From contig NC_079496.1 of NCBI RefSeq assembly GCF_030052815.1, forward strand, positions 36,233,593 to 36,297,592: a stretch of DNA of 64,000 nucleotides, read 5' to 3'. Shown here piece after piece: positions 15,563 through 28,900 of this stretch (positions are counted from its first letter, which is position 1; the number at the start of each line of letters is the position of its first letter). The position numbers were made by a program, and so were the translations under genes. This stretch comes from Hevea brasiliensis (lineage: Eukaryota > Streptophyta > Magnoliopsida > Malpighiales > Euphorbiaceae). The notes below the pieces were generated by a model. The model was not told where the DNA came from, searched no databases, and saw only the letters and a program-made list of their open reading frames with translations.

Positions 15563-16346
15563 GAGTTTATATCTTTAAATATATTAAATTTGACGAAAAA
15601 TTATATGTTGTAATTAATTTAATTATTAACTTAAATAAAATAGGATAACAATTTAATATAATAATAAGCATTTAGAAAGTATAAATTGATGAAAAATGCT
15701 ATTTAAGGGTCAAAATGATGAAACAATATTGTGTGTAAATTGGTTTATGATATTATATTCATTTGAACTTTGTTCTTTTATTTTAAATAAAATAAATTTG
15801 ATTATATTAATCTTTTTCAATAACTTAAAACTAATGAATTTTTTGTGCATTGAGGCTGCATTAGTTAACATAAAAATTATTATTATAAAATTAAAACTTA
15901 TTATATGAAAAGGTTTTGCAAGAATTTTTCTATAGAATTAGGAATATATTATTGGAAACACAATTCAAAGAAATAGAGAATAAATAAATTAAGTGAATAG
16001 AAGAAAGTGAGATTTATTAATTTTATAATAAAATATAATTTTATAATTTTATTTTTTAAGTAAATAAATTTAATTATGTTTCTTCTCAATTCATATATTC
16101 TCCTATATAATTTTATAAAACATAGGAGAAATGATAAAAAGCTAAACATAAAATAAATACTTTTAGTTTATACTTATTTAATTTATTGTAGTTTTCTATT
16201 TTAAATTTGCAATAAATAAAATTAATAACAAAGTTTAAATATTATTAAATTCATTAACAATATATATTTAATCTTTTTAACTTAAAAAACAAATAATCAT
16301 ATGTCTTTAATATAATTTTTAACTAAAATAATAACATTACGTAAAA

Positions 16347-16417
<71 letters not shown>

Positions 16418-16501
16418 TCCATAATTCTATTATAAGCTTTATAATAATATCAAAATAATTCATTAAAATAATTAGTTTACTTCGTCTTTTTGCCATAGTT
16501 T
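15563..16501. other. AT-rich stretch with no gene seen
   Basis: Very A/T-rich DNA between the end of RTE-1 and the long-TIR element. Short open frames here are rich in Ile, Leu, Phe, Lys and Asn and look compositional. A long ATT microsatellite is listed separately. Confidence 0.6.
16348..16414. repeat. (ATT)n microsatellite
   Basis: About 22 uninterrupted ATT units. Confidence 0.95.
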
Positions 16502-17260
16502 GGGGAAATTAATAAAAAAAAAAACACTGAACTTTCAAAAAATTTGCAATGCTACCCTAAATTAAAAGAAAATTACTAATTAAACCTTGAACTAATGAAG
16601 ATTGTGCAATTCTACCCTGAACTAAAAAAAATAAAAATAAATAAAAATAAATAAATAAATAAATTTGCCAACTAAACCTTGAAATATTGAGGATTGTGCA
16701 AACTAAAAAAATAGCCAATTAAAATCAGCTCTCGATTTTTAACTCCCCGTCCCCAAAATCAATAGCTTTCTTCCTCCCTTTCATTCTTCTTCTGTTGTTG
16801 CATATCGACTGCTTCTCCAACCAACCTTCTTCATCCCTTATTTAATTCAAACCTCAAAAAAAAAAAAAAAAATGTCTTCCATGTCTATAGATAATGTCTC
16901 CCCTGCTCAAAGTTAAGAAGTGACATCTAAAGCAATTGGCTTTTGCAAACATGGGGTGAGAGCTGCATTATATACATCATGGACAATTGAGAAACCAAGA
17001 CGTATATTTTTCCCATGTAGAGCTTAGGAGGTAAATATAATTGTTTTTGTTTATGATTCTTTCATGGTTTTTAATAGTTCATATGATTAAGGTGTAATTG
17101 TGTAATTTTCAATAGTGCATAATTCAATTGGTAATTTTTTTTAGTTCAAGGTGGAATTGTGCAATCCTTAATAGTTTAAGGTTTAATTGGTAATTTTCTT
17201 AGTTCAAGGTAGAATTGCAAAAATTTTAAAAGTTCAGGTTTTTTTTTGGGTAATTTTCTC
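16502..17260. mobile_element. long-TIR (Mutator-like?) non-autonomous element
   Basis: The two ends are inverted copies of each other over roughly 170 bp. On the left 16502-16670 reads GGGGAAATTA, then AACTTTCAAAAAATTTGCAA, then TTAAACCTTGAACTA. The right part, about 17095-17260, reads the same on the minus strand, starting GAGAAAATTACCC. Long inverted ends starting GGGAAA/GAGAAA suggest a Mutator-like element. I could not find a clean 9-bp target duplication, so the class is tentative. It lies about 340 bp downstream of the thioredoxin stop codon. Confidence 0.6.
16872..17032 (+). pseudogene. GRF-type zinc-finger-like remnant inside the long-TIR element
   Basis: From an ATG at 16872 the frame gives MSSMSIDNVSPAQS, a stop, then CKHGVRAALYTSWT followed by KPRRIFFPC. 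The pattern C-x-H-G-x(7)-SWT-x(4)-P-x-R-x-FF-x-C resembles the GRF zinc finger common in plant transposon-associated proteins. Only this half domain is present and it is stopped twice, so it is a fragment. The family call rests on motif memory alone. Confidence 0.4.
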
Positions 17261-17600
17261 TAATTGTTTGTATATATATTATACATAAAAAAGATATATT
17301 AGAGAAATAGAATATATTTTTCCTGATAATAAATGAAAATGTATTTATAATGCTATTTTCTACACTTTTGTATGTAAAATGTATATTTTTTAACATCAAC
17401 TGTGAATCTAACTGAAACAAACTGTATCATAAAAGATTGGTCCAGTCTGGATTCTATGTTAAATTGGTTTGTTTTGTGATGACAAAAAAGCAAAAAAATA
17501 AAGCCAAATTAGAATAAGCACATCCCCTACAACGGGTACTAATGTACACAACAAACACAAGCAAAAGCACAGACAAATTAAAAGGGGAGACTAGTTAAGA

Positions 17601-20600
17601 TTACCCATAGAGTTCTTCCATTGTGTCCTTCAAGCGTCCAACATCTGCACCAACAATTTCAGCCGCGTTTTTGCCATTTTCAAAGAAATGAAGAGTTGGC
17701 TGGAGAAGAATATGGTACACATCAGAAAAAAACTTTTATCTTGTTTGCATTCCTCTAATGATAAAAATACTATGCATGTCTGGACAAAGCAATTATAATA
17801 TAAATATTTGTTATGGAAAGTCAATCACTATGTTATGGAAAGTCAATCACTATATTATTTCTCTGTATATTCTGTATTCTGTATTCCTATTTAGGATTTC
17901 TTATTTAGGATTTCTTCCTAATTAGTAGAACACAATTATAGGAATCAATTGTATATATATACCCATGTACAGATTAATTGAAATCAATGAGAATCATCTC
18001 TTTCTACATGGTATCAGAGCAGGTCATCAATCTAGGGTGACTATTTGTTCTCACTACCCAGCTCAGGAGAGACCTTGGCCGCCGACCGGCCGTTTCAACC
18101 CCGATCAACATCGCCGGCGTCGCCTCAACCCCCTCATTCCACCACTGTGTGCTGTTGCCTGATCCAGTATACCATTAAAGGACTTCTGAGGTTTGGCTCT
18201 CAGATCCTATTTCGGTATTTGCTTGATTTGTGATTTTGGGTTATTTTGCTGCTATAAGCACTTTGGATTAGCGTTTTGGTTAGTTTTCTTTGTCTCAACA
18301 AATAGCAGACAATAAGAATGTTATTTCTGATGTGATTCCGGTGATGACTAAGATCACGGAACACAAACTTAATAGTTCGAATTACCTGGAGTGGAGTAAG
18401 ACTGTTAGGGTCTATTTGCGTAGCATTGATAAGGATGATCACCTTACTAAAGATCCACCCACTGATGATACACGACAAACTTGACTAAGGGAGGATGCTC
18501 GTTTGTTTTTGCAGCTTCGGAACTCAATTCATAGTGAGGTAATTAGTTTAATTAATCACTGTGAATTTGTTAAGGAATTGATGGATTACTTAGATTTTCT
18601 GTATTCTTGTAAAGGAAATATATCCTGTATTTATGATGTTTGTAACCGTGCTGAGAAAGAGGATAAGTCTCTCACGGCTTATTTTATGGATTTTAAACTG
18701 GTATATGAGGAACTTAATGTATTGTTGCCTTTTAGTCCTAATGTGAAAGTTCAGCAGGCCCAACATGAGCAACTGGCTGTTATGAGTTTTCTTGCAGGCC
18801 TTCCTTCAGAGTATGAGACTGCTAAATCTCAGATTCTCTCCAGTCCTGAGATTTCCTCTTTGCATGAAACATTCACACGGGTCCTTCGTACAGAGAGTAC
18901 TCAATCTTCACAGCCTGCCAGTAGTGCTCTTATTAGCCATAATCCAAATAGACAACAGAGTAATAGAAGAGGAAGTAGAGGAGGAATTACAGGCAACAGA
19001 AGTAATCAACGTAATGGAGAGACTAGTTCTAATCAGGACTCAAGAGGAGTCATTTGTTACTATTGCCATGAGCCTGGCCATACAAAATATAATTGTCCAT
19101 AACTTCAGAGGAAAAATCAGCGATCACAGATGGCAAATATAGCAGCAGAGAATTCTACAGTATCTTCCTCTGAGAAAACTATTTTGGTATCTGTAGAGGA
19201 TTTTGCACAATTTTCCGATGTCGTGCATCTCTAAAGCTGCGGTTCCACATCGCGATCGCTGAGTTAGGTAAATCCACTACATGCCTTGTGTCTTCTTCAT
19301 CCAAATGGGTTATTGATTCTAGTGCGACAGATCACATGACAGATAATTCTAGTCTTCTATCTGCTTTTCAGTCTAATCTCACTTCCTCTACTGTTACTTT
19401 AGCTGATGGTTCTACTTCTTGTGTCATGGGTTCTGGAACTGCGAACCCGACTTCGTCAATTTCTTTGTCTTCTGTTTTGTGTCTACCAAAATTCTCTTTA
19501 ATCTACTTTCTATTAGTAAACTTACTCGTAACTTAAATTGTTATGTTTCATTTTTTCCTGACCAGTGTTTGTTTCAGGATCTTACGACGAAGCAGATTAT
19601 TGGTAGAGGACGTGAGTCAAGTGGTCTCTACATTCTGGAAAATCATGTACCGCGGTCGCTTGTCTGCTCTAGTACCTTAACACCTCTTGAAACTCATTGT
19701 AGATTTGGTCATCCTTCTTTGTCTACCATGAAGAAGCTGTGTCCTCAATTTCAGTCTTTATCAGTACTAGAATGTGAGTCGTATCAGTTTGCAAAACATC
19801 ATCGTTTGACTTCTGTGTCTAGAGTCAATAAATGGGCTTCATCCCCTTTCGAGTTAGTTCATTCTGATGTTTGGGGTCCTCGTTCTGTTACATCTAAAAC
19901 TGAATTTCGTTATTTTGTTACTTTTGTTGATAATTACTCTCGTGTTACCTGGTTATATTTAATGAAGAATCGTTCTGAGTTGTTTTCTATCTTTTGTGCC
20001 TTTTGTAATGAAATCAAAACTCAATTTAATATTTCTGTACACATATTAAGAAGTGACAATGCAAAAGAATACTTTTCAGCACAATTTCAGCCTTATATGA
20101 CACAAAATGGCATTCTTCATCAGTCTTCCTGTGTGGATACGCCATCCCAAAATGGCGTGGCCGAAAGAAAAAATCGTCATCTTCTTGAGGTAACTCGTGC
20201 TCTTCTTTTTCAGATGAAAGTACCTAAACACTTTTGGACGGATGCAGTTTCTATGGCATATTTTTTTATCAATCGTATGCCGTCTTCTGTCCTTAATGGG
20301 GAAATTCATTATACTACTTTATTTCCTACAAAATCTTTGTTCCCTATTGAACCCCGTATTTTTTGTTGTACCTGTTTTGTGCGTGATGTTCGTCCACAGG
20401 TTACTAAATTGGATCCAAAATCTCTCAAATGTGTCTTCCTTGGGTACTCCCGGCTCCAAAAAGGGTACCGTTGTTTCTCTCCTACTCTTAATTGTTATCT
20501 TGTTTCTGCAGATGTCACATTTTTTTAGTCCACTCCATTTTTTCCTCAATCATCTGTGTATGAGAGTCAGGGGGAGGAGGATGATCTCTTAATATATACT

Positions 20601-22914
20601 GTCCAACCAATGTTTAGTCCTCTCCCACAGCCTGTTCCTTTTGTCTCTAGACCTACTCGACCTCCCGTTGTTCATGTTTATTCCAGGAGATTGGAGATTC
20701 CTGACTCAGATCCTCCACCAGCTACTTCGTTGGGAGATCCTGTACCTCATACTGACCATGATTCTGATCTAGACTTACCCATTGCTTTTCGTAAAGGTAA
20801 ACGTTCATGTACTTACCCTATCTCTTCTTTTATTTCTTATAATCAATTGTCTTCTTGTTCTCGGTGTTTTGTTACTTCTTTAGACTCTGTTTCTATCCCT
20901 AATACTGTTGATGAGACATTGTCTCATCCTGGCTGGTGTGATGCTATGAAAGAGGAAATGGAGGCTTTAGATGCTAATGGTACATGGGAACTATTACCTT
21001 TGCCCACTGGTAAGAAAGCTATTGGTTACAAATGGGTATTTGCAGTAAAGGTAAATCCTGATAGTTCTGTGGCTAGGTTAAAAGCACGCCTTGTAGCAAA
21101 AGGATATGCTCAGACATATGGGGTTGATTACTCTGATACTTTTTCTCCTGTAGCTAAACTTACTTCTATTCGCTTGTTTATCTCTTTAGCAGCTACATAT
21201 GATTGGCCCCTGCATCAATTGGATATCAAGAATGCTTTCCTTCATGGTGATCTTCAGGAGGAGGTGTATATGGAGCAACCACCTGGGTTTGTTGCTCAGG
21301 GGGAATTGGGTAAAGTTTGTAGGCTTCGGAAGTCTCTTTATGGCTTGAAACAAAGTCCTAGAGCATGGTTTGGGAGATTCAGTGAAACAGTACAGGAATT
21401 TGGTATGCAAAAGAGTAAGTGTAATCACTCAGTATTTTATAGGCAATCTGAGGCTGGTCTAATTCTCTTGGTAGTCTATGTGGATGACATTGTCATCACT
21501 GGGAGTGACTCCGCAGGTATTTCATCTCTTAAAACCTTCCTCCAAACTCAGTTTCAGACCAAAGACTTGGGATCGTTAAAGTATTTCTTGGGTATCGAAG
21601 TTATGAGAAGTAAGAAGGGTATTATCTTGTCTCAAAGAAAATATGTCCTCGATCTATTGACAGAGACAAGAAAATTAGGTGCTAAGCCTTGTAGCGCACC
21701 AATGACTCCAACTTTACAACTGTTAGCAGGGGATAGTGAGTTGTTTGAAGATCCAGAGAGATACAGGAGATTGGTAGGAAAATTGAACTACCTTACAGTC
21801 ACTCGTCCTGACATTGCTTATGCCGTTAGTGTGGTAAGTCAGTTTATGTCTTCCCCAACTGTTGCTCATTGGGAAGCCTTGGAACAAATCTTGTGTTATC
21901 TGAAGGGCGCTCTAGGAAGAGGTTTGCTATATGGTAATCATGGACATTTGAATGTTGAATGTTTTTCAGATGCCGACTGGGCTAGATCTAAGGTTGACAG
22001 GAGGTCAACTACTGGATATTGCGTTTTATTGAAGGAAATTTGGTGTCTTGGAAAAGCAAGAAGCAGAGTGTAGTTTCTCGATCTAGTGCTGAATCCGAAT
22101 ACAGAGCCATGGCACAATCAGTATGTGAGGTAATGTGGATACTTCAATTACTAGATGAGACAGGTTTTAAGACCTCCCTGCTTGCGAAATTGTGGTGTGA
22201 TAATCAAGCTGCTCTTCATATTGCTTCTAATCCGGTGTTTCATGAGCGGACCAAACATATTGAGATTGATTGTCACTTTATTCGTGAAAAGATTCAACAA
22301 CAGATCATCTCAACAGGACACATCAAAATTGGAGAGCAGTTAGGAGATATTTTCACAAAAGCTCTGAATGGAGCTAGGGTTGACTACATTTGTAACAAGT
22401 TGGGCATAATTAGCATCTATGCTCCAACTTGAGGGGGAGTGTTATGGAAAGTCAATCACTATGTTATGGAAAGTCAATCACTATATTATTTCTCTGTATA
22501 TTCTGTATTCTGTATTCCTATTTAGGATTTCTTATTTAGGATTTCTTCCTAATTAGTAGAACACAATTATAGGAATCAATTGTATATATATACCCATGTA
22601 CAGATTAATTGAAATCAATAAGAATCATCTCTTTCTACAATATTAAACAATCAACTAAATAGTGAATTAACAGCTAAATGAGGAAAACCAATTCATTCAT
22701 ATAAATTAGCAATTGTAGGCACCACCAAAACCTATCACAAAAGCATAATCAAATTGCATAAAACAAGAAAGATGACATAAATAAAATTGTACAGAAGAAC
22801 TAGGGCAATCACTATCCTTCCGAAGCACAAATATCAGTAAAAAAACAACTTATTATGCTAGTTAGTTAAATATCTACCACAAGTTTGCAAATAACATAAT
22901 ACATATTATTTGAG

Positions 22915-22966
<52 letters not shown>

Positions 22967-25900
22967 GTATAAAATCACACATTTAAGATTCTCAAAAACT
23001 ATTATGAAACACAATTTTCCTAATTGTTCATGCTTAAAATAATATCTTGGATGAAAACAAATTTTATATCACAATTTTAGTTATATATGTAGTTATCAAT
23101 CACATGTTAAATCAATTTTACCAATTGCTGCCTTCTCTTCATTAGAAAAATAAAATCTGCCAGATTTTGGAATATGTGGCCAAAAATGAGAAAAAAAGGC
23201 CAGAAGATACAATTATGAAGCTTGGCGATAGCAATTTGTTGGGTTTGTGTATGGTAGGGTAACAGAAAGCCCATCCTAGCTATTCTGAAGAGGTAGGCGT
23301 CCTTCATTGCAGCATTGTGGTAAGAAATAATAACTCCATTTCCCAAAGACACATAGATTCATCTCACTTGATAGAAATCAGTTCAAAATCTATAGAAGAA
23401 ACAAAAATGGAACTTGATCAACCTCAGGCTTTAATTTGGTGAGAGGGTGGAATGGGGGATTCCATATAGGAATTGGATTGACAAATTGTTACAGAATTCA
23501 GCGGGAGTACTGAAATTTTGTTAATTCTGGGTGCTAGTTTTATGGGTCTTAATGTTATTTTTGTTTTGATGTGTTATAAACCCAGTCAATAAAGGAGTCA
23601 AACAAAGGATTCTATTTCCAAATTTCACATGGAATGCAAGTCCTATGTTGAGGATTACTATTTGGGTCTGCAAACACCTACACTAAAAAAGAATTATCAT
23701 AAATTTTTTCAAACGGTAAAGATCGAGCAATTTGTGCTTTTTCTTTTCAGTTGTGTGATGCAATTATTAAGCCTGCAAAGTTCAATAGTTTTTTATAGGA
23801 GCAAGTCTGACATGCGGTAGGTTGACGACTAACATGAAACTCAGTAAATTCTCATGAGTATATATCCTTTTGATTCAAATGTGATACGAGCTACATCGGC
23901 ACCCAGATGTAGCATTAAATGAGAAATAGGTTTCAGCACATTGCCACCTAAGTGTATCAAAGCATAGGCAAGGGTTCCCACATCATGGACCAATGTGGAT
24001 AAAGAAGTTAGTACTGCCACATCGGCTCTCAGATGTAGAGCAAAATAAGCAAGAGTTGGAAGTTAGCACTGCCACATCATAACAGACAAGTGTGGGTAAA
24101 GAAGCATGTCCAAGAGAATAAGGTTTGCATAGGTAGTTGGAATATAGCTTGTAAATACTATGAAAAGGAGAAGGATTGACATCACTTGTCTTCAAAAAAA
24201 AAAAATACTAAATGGACGGGGGAAAAGACTAGAGAGATTGGTAACACAGATAATAAGTTGTGATACTCAAAGGTTGAGAAGAACAAAAATTAGTAATCAT
24301 ATTAAAATCTGGACTCAAAAATAAGGTGGTGAGCATGAAGAGAATTGATGATAGAACGTTATTGAAATTAGTGTTGGAAAAGGAGACTATTATTATCATT
24401 ATCAGCGCATATACACCTCAAGTAGGTCTAGATGACAAAGCTAAAAGCAAGTTTTAGAAACATATGGATGCATCAGTTTAAGGGATTCCCAATTATTACA
24501 AGATTTTTGTTGGGGGAGATTCGAATAGATATATGGGTAGTAGCAATGACCATTTTGAACAGATGCATGGGGTTTTGAATATCAGAGTAGAAATGAGGAG
24601 GAAAGACCATTCTAGATTTGCTTCAGCTTGTAATCTGATTTTGGCAAACACCATTTTCTAAAAAAGGGGTCACACTTGATTACCTTTAAGAGTAGAGGTA
24701 ACCATACCCATAAAGATTTCTTTCTCACTAGAAGAGGGGACAAAGCTCTATCTCTATATTAAAATTACAAACTTATCCCTGGTGAGGCTCTAATTACTCA
24801 ACACATTCTAATGGTTTTAAATGTGATGAACAAAGAAAATAGATTTATGCAATCTAAAACTCAATGGTAGAACTTAAAAGGCACAAACCAAGCTTTTAAG
24901 CAAAAGCTATTGATAGAAGGTATATAAAATTTAGAAGATAACATTGATACCTCATAGAGAGCAATAGCAAGCTGCATTAAAAAATTAGCAATGGATATAC
25001 TAGGCGTAAAGGACCATGCCCACAAAAGTCTCAATGGGTGGAGTTATGACATCCAACAAGCGATTAAGATTAAAATAGAATTGTACAGAAAGTTACCAAA
25101 GACAAAAGATGGAGAGGCCTTTGAGAAATATTGGTAAGGTGTCGAGATAAGAAAGTGGTTAGAGAAGTTCATGGTAAATCTCTAGCCAATTTGTATCAAA
25201 ACTTGTGGACATAGGAGTGAGAGAAAGAGACATACAAGCTAGCACACTAAAGGAAAAGAGGGATAGATATCTAAATCATGTAAAGTGCATTAAAAATGAT
25301 AATCAACAAGTTTTGTCAGGGCATAATAAGATCAAAGAGAGATGAAAATGCTTGTTTGATTAGTTGTTCAAGTCATGAGGATGACTTTACATACCTTAAT
25401 GTTCTCATCAAATCAGATTTGTTGAAGTTAAAGAGGCATGGAGAATAAAAAGATAGGAGAGCCTATGGCCCAAATGGCATCCCTATAAAAGTATGGAAGT
25501 GCCTTGGTGAGGTTTGAGTAGCTTGGAATCCATACTATTTAATGGCATAGTAAAATCTAGAAAAATGCCAAATGAGTGGAGGATTAACACTTTGGTTCCT
25601 ATCTTTAAGGACAAAGGAGGCATCCAAAACTGTATAAACTATCATGGCATTAAATTGATGAGTCACATGATGAAACTATAAAAAAGAGTGATTTCACATA
25701 GTCTTAGGGACACTACTAAGATATCAAAGAACCATTTTGGCTTTATGTCTAATAGATCTACAACAAAGTCTATCTTCCTATCAAAAATATTAATTGAAAC
25801 TTATATGGAGAGGAAGTAGGATCACCACGCAGTATTTATTGACCTAGAAAAAACATATAATAGAGTAACAAAGGAAGTTCTTTGGTGGAGCTGGAAAAGA

Positions 25901-28900
25901 AAGGAATTTATATCAAATATATAAATGTTATTAAGGAAATATATGATAGAGCACTCACAAGTGTAAGAACAATAAGAGGACATATGGACGAGTTCCCCAT
26001 AATAATGGGTTTACATCAGGGATCAATTTTGAGTCCATATATGTTTACCTTAATTATGGATGAGCTAACCAATCATATTCAAGATAATGTTCCATGGTGC
26101 ATGCGATTTGCGTATGATGTTTTCTTAGTGGATAAAACTAGTGGAGTTATCCAAAAGTTGAAATTGTAGAGAAGGACTCTTGAGAGTAAGAGTTTTAAGC
26201 AAAATAGAAGTAAGACAAAATACATATATTGTGAGTTTAGCTCTCATTGAAGGAATGGAGGTGAGATTCAATTGGATCGAGTTTTGGTGCCAAAATGTAA
26301 TCAATTCAAGTATGTAGGATCTATCATCCAGAAGAATGAAGTAATAAATGAGGATGCAACTCATATGATCAGATCAAGATGGATAAAATGGAGAAGTGCA
26401 ATGGGTGTGCTATGCGACCCATAGTTACCAGGATTGTGGTATTCTCGAGTCATGGTACGGATATAAGATATGCGATATGGTACTTTATGAAATATAACAT
26501 GCGTAGGGAGTAGGCTTAGTTAGTACCCCAATTGAGTTCGTACTACGCTAATTCAGTTCGTAGTATGCACATTATATTGTTTAATATGTAAATTATATTT
26601 ATACAACTTTTTAAAAAAAATTTACTTAGCTAGTGTGTTTATAAAAAATGAAAAATATTAATTTAATAAAAATGAAAAATATTAATTTAATAAAAATAAG
26701 TAATTAATATAATATTTTTACATTAATACAGATATTATCCATTCAAAATTTAAAAATATTTTATTATTATGATTAATTATTAAAATAATATAATTTTAAA
26801 TATTTAAAAATTTAATTAGTAATTACTAATATTTATATTTTCTAAACACCCTTCCCTTTGAAATAAAAAATTAGTCAACAATATTTATTATATATTAAAA
26901 CTTTCTCAAAATCCAAAGTCCTACCTACCCATTAAAAGAGGAATTAAAAGCGGAAAGACCAATCTTTCACATAGCGACAGAAAGGAAAAAGTTACAAGAG
27001 CCCCATTTTGTCTCTAACGCCCTTTCTTCTTTCTCTTGCACCAGCCCGTGATTTTTATTTCTTCTCATTGCATCACTACTTCTGCTGCTACTTTCTCTTC
27101 TCGTGCATATGGCTGCTGATTTATTCACCTATGTCTACCCTTCTCTGTCTTCTCCTTTTTTTCTTTCCTCCTTTACTTTCTTGCTAGAACCCCAATTTTA
27201 ACGTCTGAGATCTATTCTCTTAGCGATTTGGGACGCAAACATTCCGCGAATTAGAACACACAACCCATATTGCAGTATCCATAAAAGGTGAATGAATCTG
27301 GTGACCATGACACACCCATATGATCCCTGACAAAGTGAAAGGTAAGTTCTATAGAATTGTGATTAAGCTAGCTATATTGTATAGGAGTAAATGTTGGACA
27401 CCTAAGGCACAACATACCCACAAAATGAGTGTGGTAGAAATGTGACTATTAAGATAGATATCTAGTCACATGATGATGGATAAGATTAGGAATGTCCATA
27501 TTCGCTAAAAAGTGCATATAACACACATTGGGGATATTGAGACCATCGATTAAAATGTAATGGCCATGTCCAACGTAGAGTATCAAATGCTCCAATAGGG
27601 AAGTGTGATAAGTTGGTTGTGAAAAGAGTGAAAAGGAAAAGGAAGAGACCTAAAATGATGTGGATGGAAGTAGCATTGAAAGATACACAATTTTTTACTA
27701 TTGATGTGAAATTGATTTTAAACAAAAATTGACTAGTTCAGGATTAAGCCTTAATTGTTGTTATCGCCGTTCTAAGAAAATTAGATCTGTCAGGATATCT
27801 TTCAATCTTATAAATTCAATATCACAGCTTTAGGCACACAATAGTCAATACATGCATGCAAGCACATATAGCAATCCCTGAGTATCCTATTAACCCATAA
27901 ATACAACAAAACAACTTTAGGATGCAACAGCTTTCTGCCTAAACCCAACCCAATTCATGCTTTCGAGTCTCAAAGCCCACAAACAACTTGTAAGCCCATT
28001 TAATCAAGTCATCTAGAGGAATCATATGAAATCAGGGAATTATCATCTCCAGTGAAACCCTCATTTGTCTGGCAGTACGTGAAGAATCTTACCCCTTTTC
28101 ATAATAGGATCATGGAGGATTTTTTAAACTTGATATGTGAAGAAAATAAAGGGCAAAGCCTGAAGACTTAAAATTGATGTTCATCGTTTAAAAATATTTG
28201 TCAACTAGCATCTAATAGTGCAAGATAAAGAGCAACAAGACAAATAATAAAGATACCAATCAGTTTAAGAGCAAATTGACAAGCTAACTATCCAGTATTG
28301 GCCCTAAAAAAAGTAGGGTTCAAAGGCAACTGCACAAATAGTCTTGAAATTCTGCACTGTTTTATGAAGTAGCTATTCTTATTTCACTGGATCTGCAACC
28401 ATTGGATTCCAAGTCACTGTAGTCCTTTCAAATTTAAAAAATAAATTATACAAATATAATGTTTGTTGCTTTGCTTCCCAAGGCTAAAAGTTGAATAACA
28501 GCATAAAAAAAAGCAGAAAAAGAAAATAAGCTTACCACAGCAGTAATATATAATCTACTCAATAAGCTTCCAAGGCCATCCTGCAGAAAAATTAAATACA
28601 TTAGTTCCAGCCATTTTTCAACGCATGGCAACTTATAATATCATTAAAAAAAAAATTTTTACTCTTAAAATTGACAGGTATCTTTGTATCTATCAGACTA
28701 TGACAATAAAAGAGAATCTAGCATTTTCATTAATCTGGAACTTAAAATTCCACATGTACCAGTATCACTGAATGCAACAATAGTTACAGGGAAAATAAGG
28801 GTATAATTAAAATTTATAAAAATAAAAAATAAATAATAAATAAAAAAAAACTCTATAAAACAATCATTAAATTTCTTCATTTTTTCTTCCAATCTGTTAC

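Larger units (their letters stand above)
17809..22639 (+). mobile_element. complete, young Ty1/copia retrotransposon (copia-B)
   Basis: A 4831-bp element with 200-bp LTRs at both ends, the primer-binding site TGGTATCAGAGC (18009-18020), gag, pol, the polypurine tract GAGGGGGAG (22431-22439) and the target duplication ATATT (17804-17808 and 22640-22644). Read by eye, the two LTRs differ at one position (near 17989 versus 22620), so insertion was recent. Despite that, the gag start is ATA and several frames are broken, so it probably moved with help from another copy. Same family as copia-A, and it lies in intron 5 of the thioredoxin gene in antisense orientation. Confidence 0.96.
24213..27762 (+). 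mobile_element. second RTE-type LINE (RTE-2), heavily decayed
   Basis: Same order as RTE-1. The start reads TGEKTREIGNT (TGKSRE-type in related elements). The endonuclease has VGGDSNRYMGSSNDHF near 24510, where GDLNGH is expected. RT: RAYGPNGIPIKVWKCL near 25460, FIDLEKTYNRV near 25838, palm FAYDV near 26107 with both aspartates disturbed. The C-terminal part resumes after an insertion at about 27310 (KRKRKRPKMMWMEVALK near 27625). The end GGATTAAGCC near 27740 matches RTE-1. Many stops and indels; an old copy. It is sense on the plus strand, antisense to the thioredoxin gene. Confidence 0.8.
17700..28535 (-). other. intron 5 of the thioredoxin gene, 10.8 kb, transposon-filled
   Basis: Donor GTAAGC at 28535 and acceptor TTCTCCAG at 17700 on the minus strand. 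It holds copia-B (17809-22639, antisense to the gene), 22645-24212 (intron DNA), RTE-2 (24213-27762) and 27763-28535 (intron DNA). The copia insertion lies only about 110 bp upstream of the last exon's acceptor. Confidence 0.88.

Noticed and set aside
23107..23352. 81-codon minus-strand open frame in intron 5
   Set aside because: No recognisable family, no codon structure, inside an intron of the same strand; treated as chance.
23880..24200. Possible SINE ending in an A-run
   Set aside because: No Pol III box A/B pattern and no target duplication could be identified.
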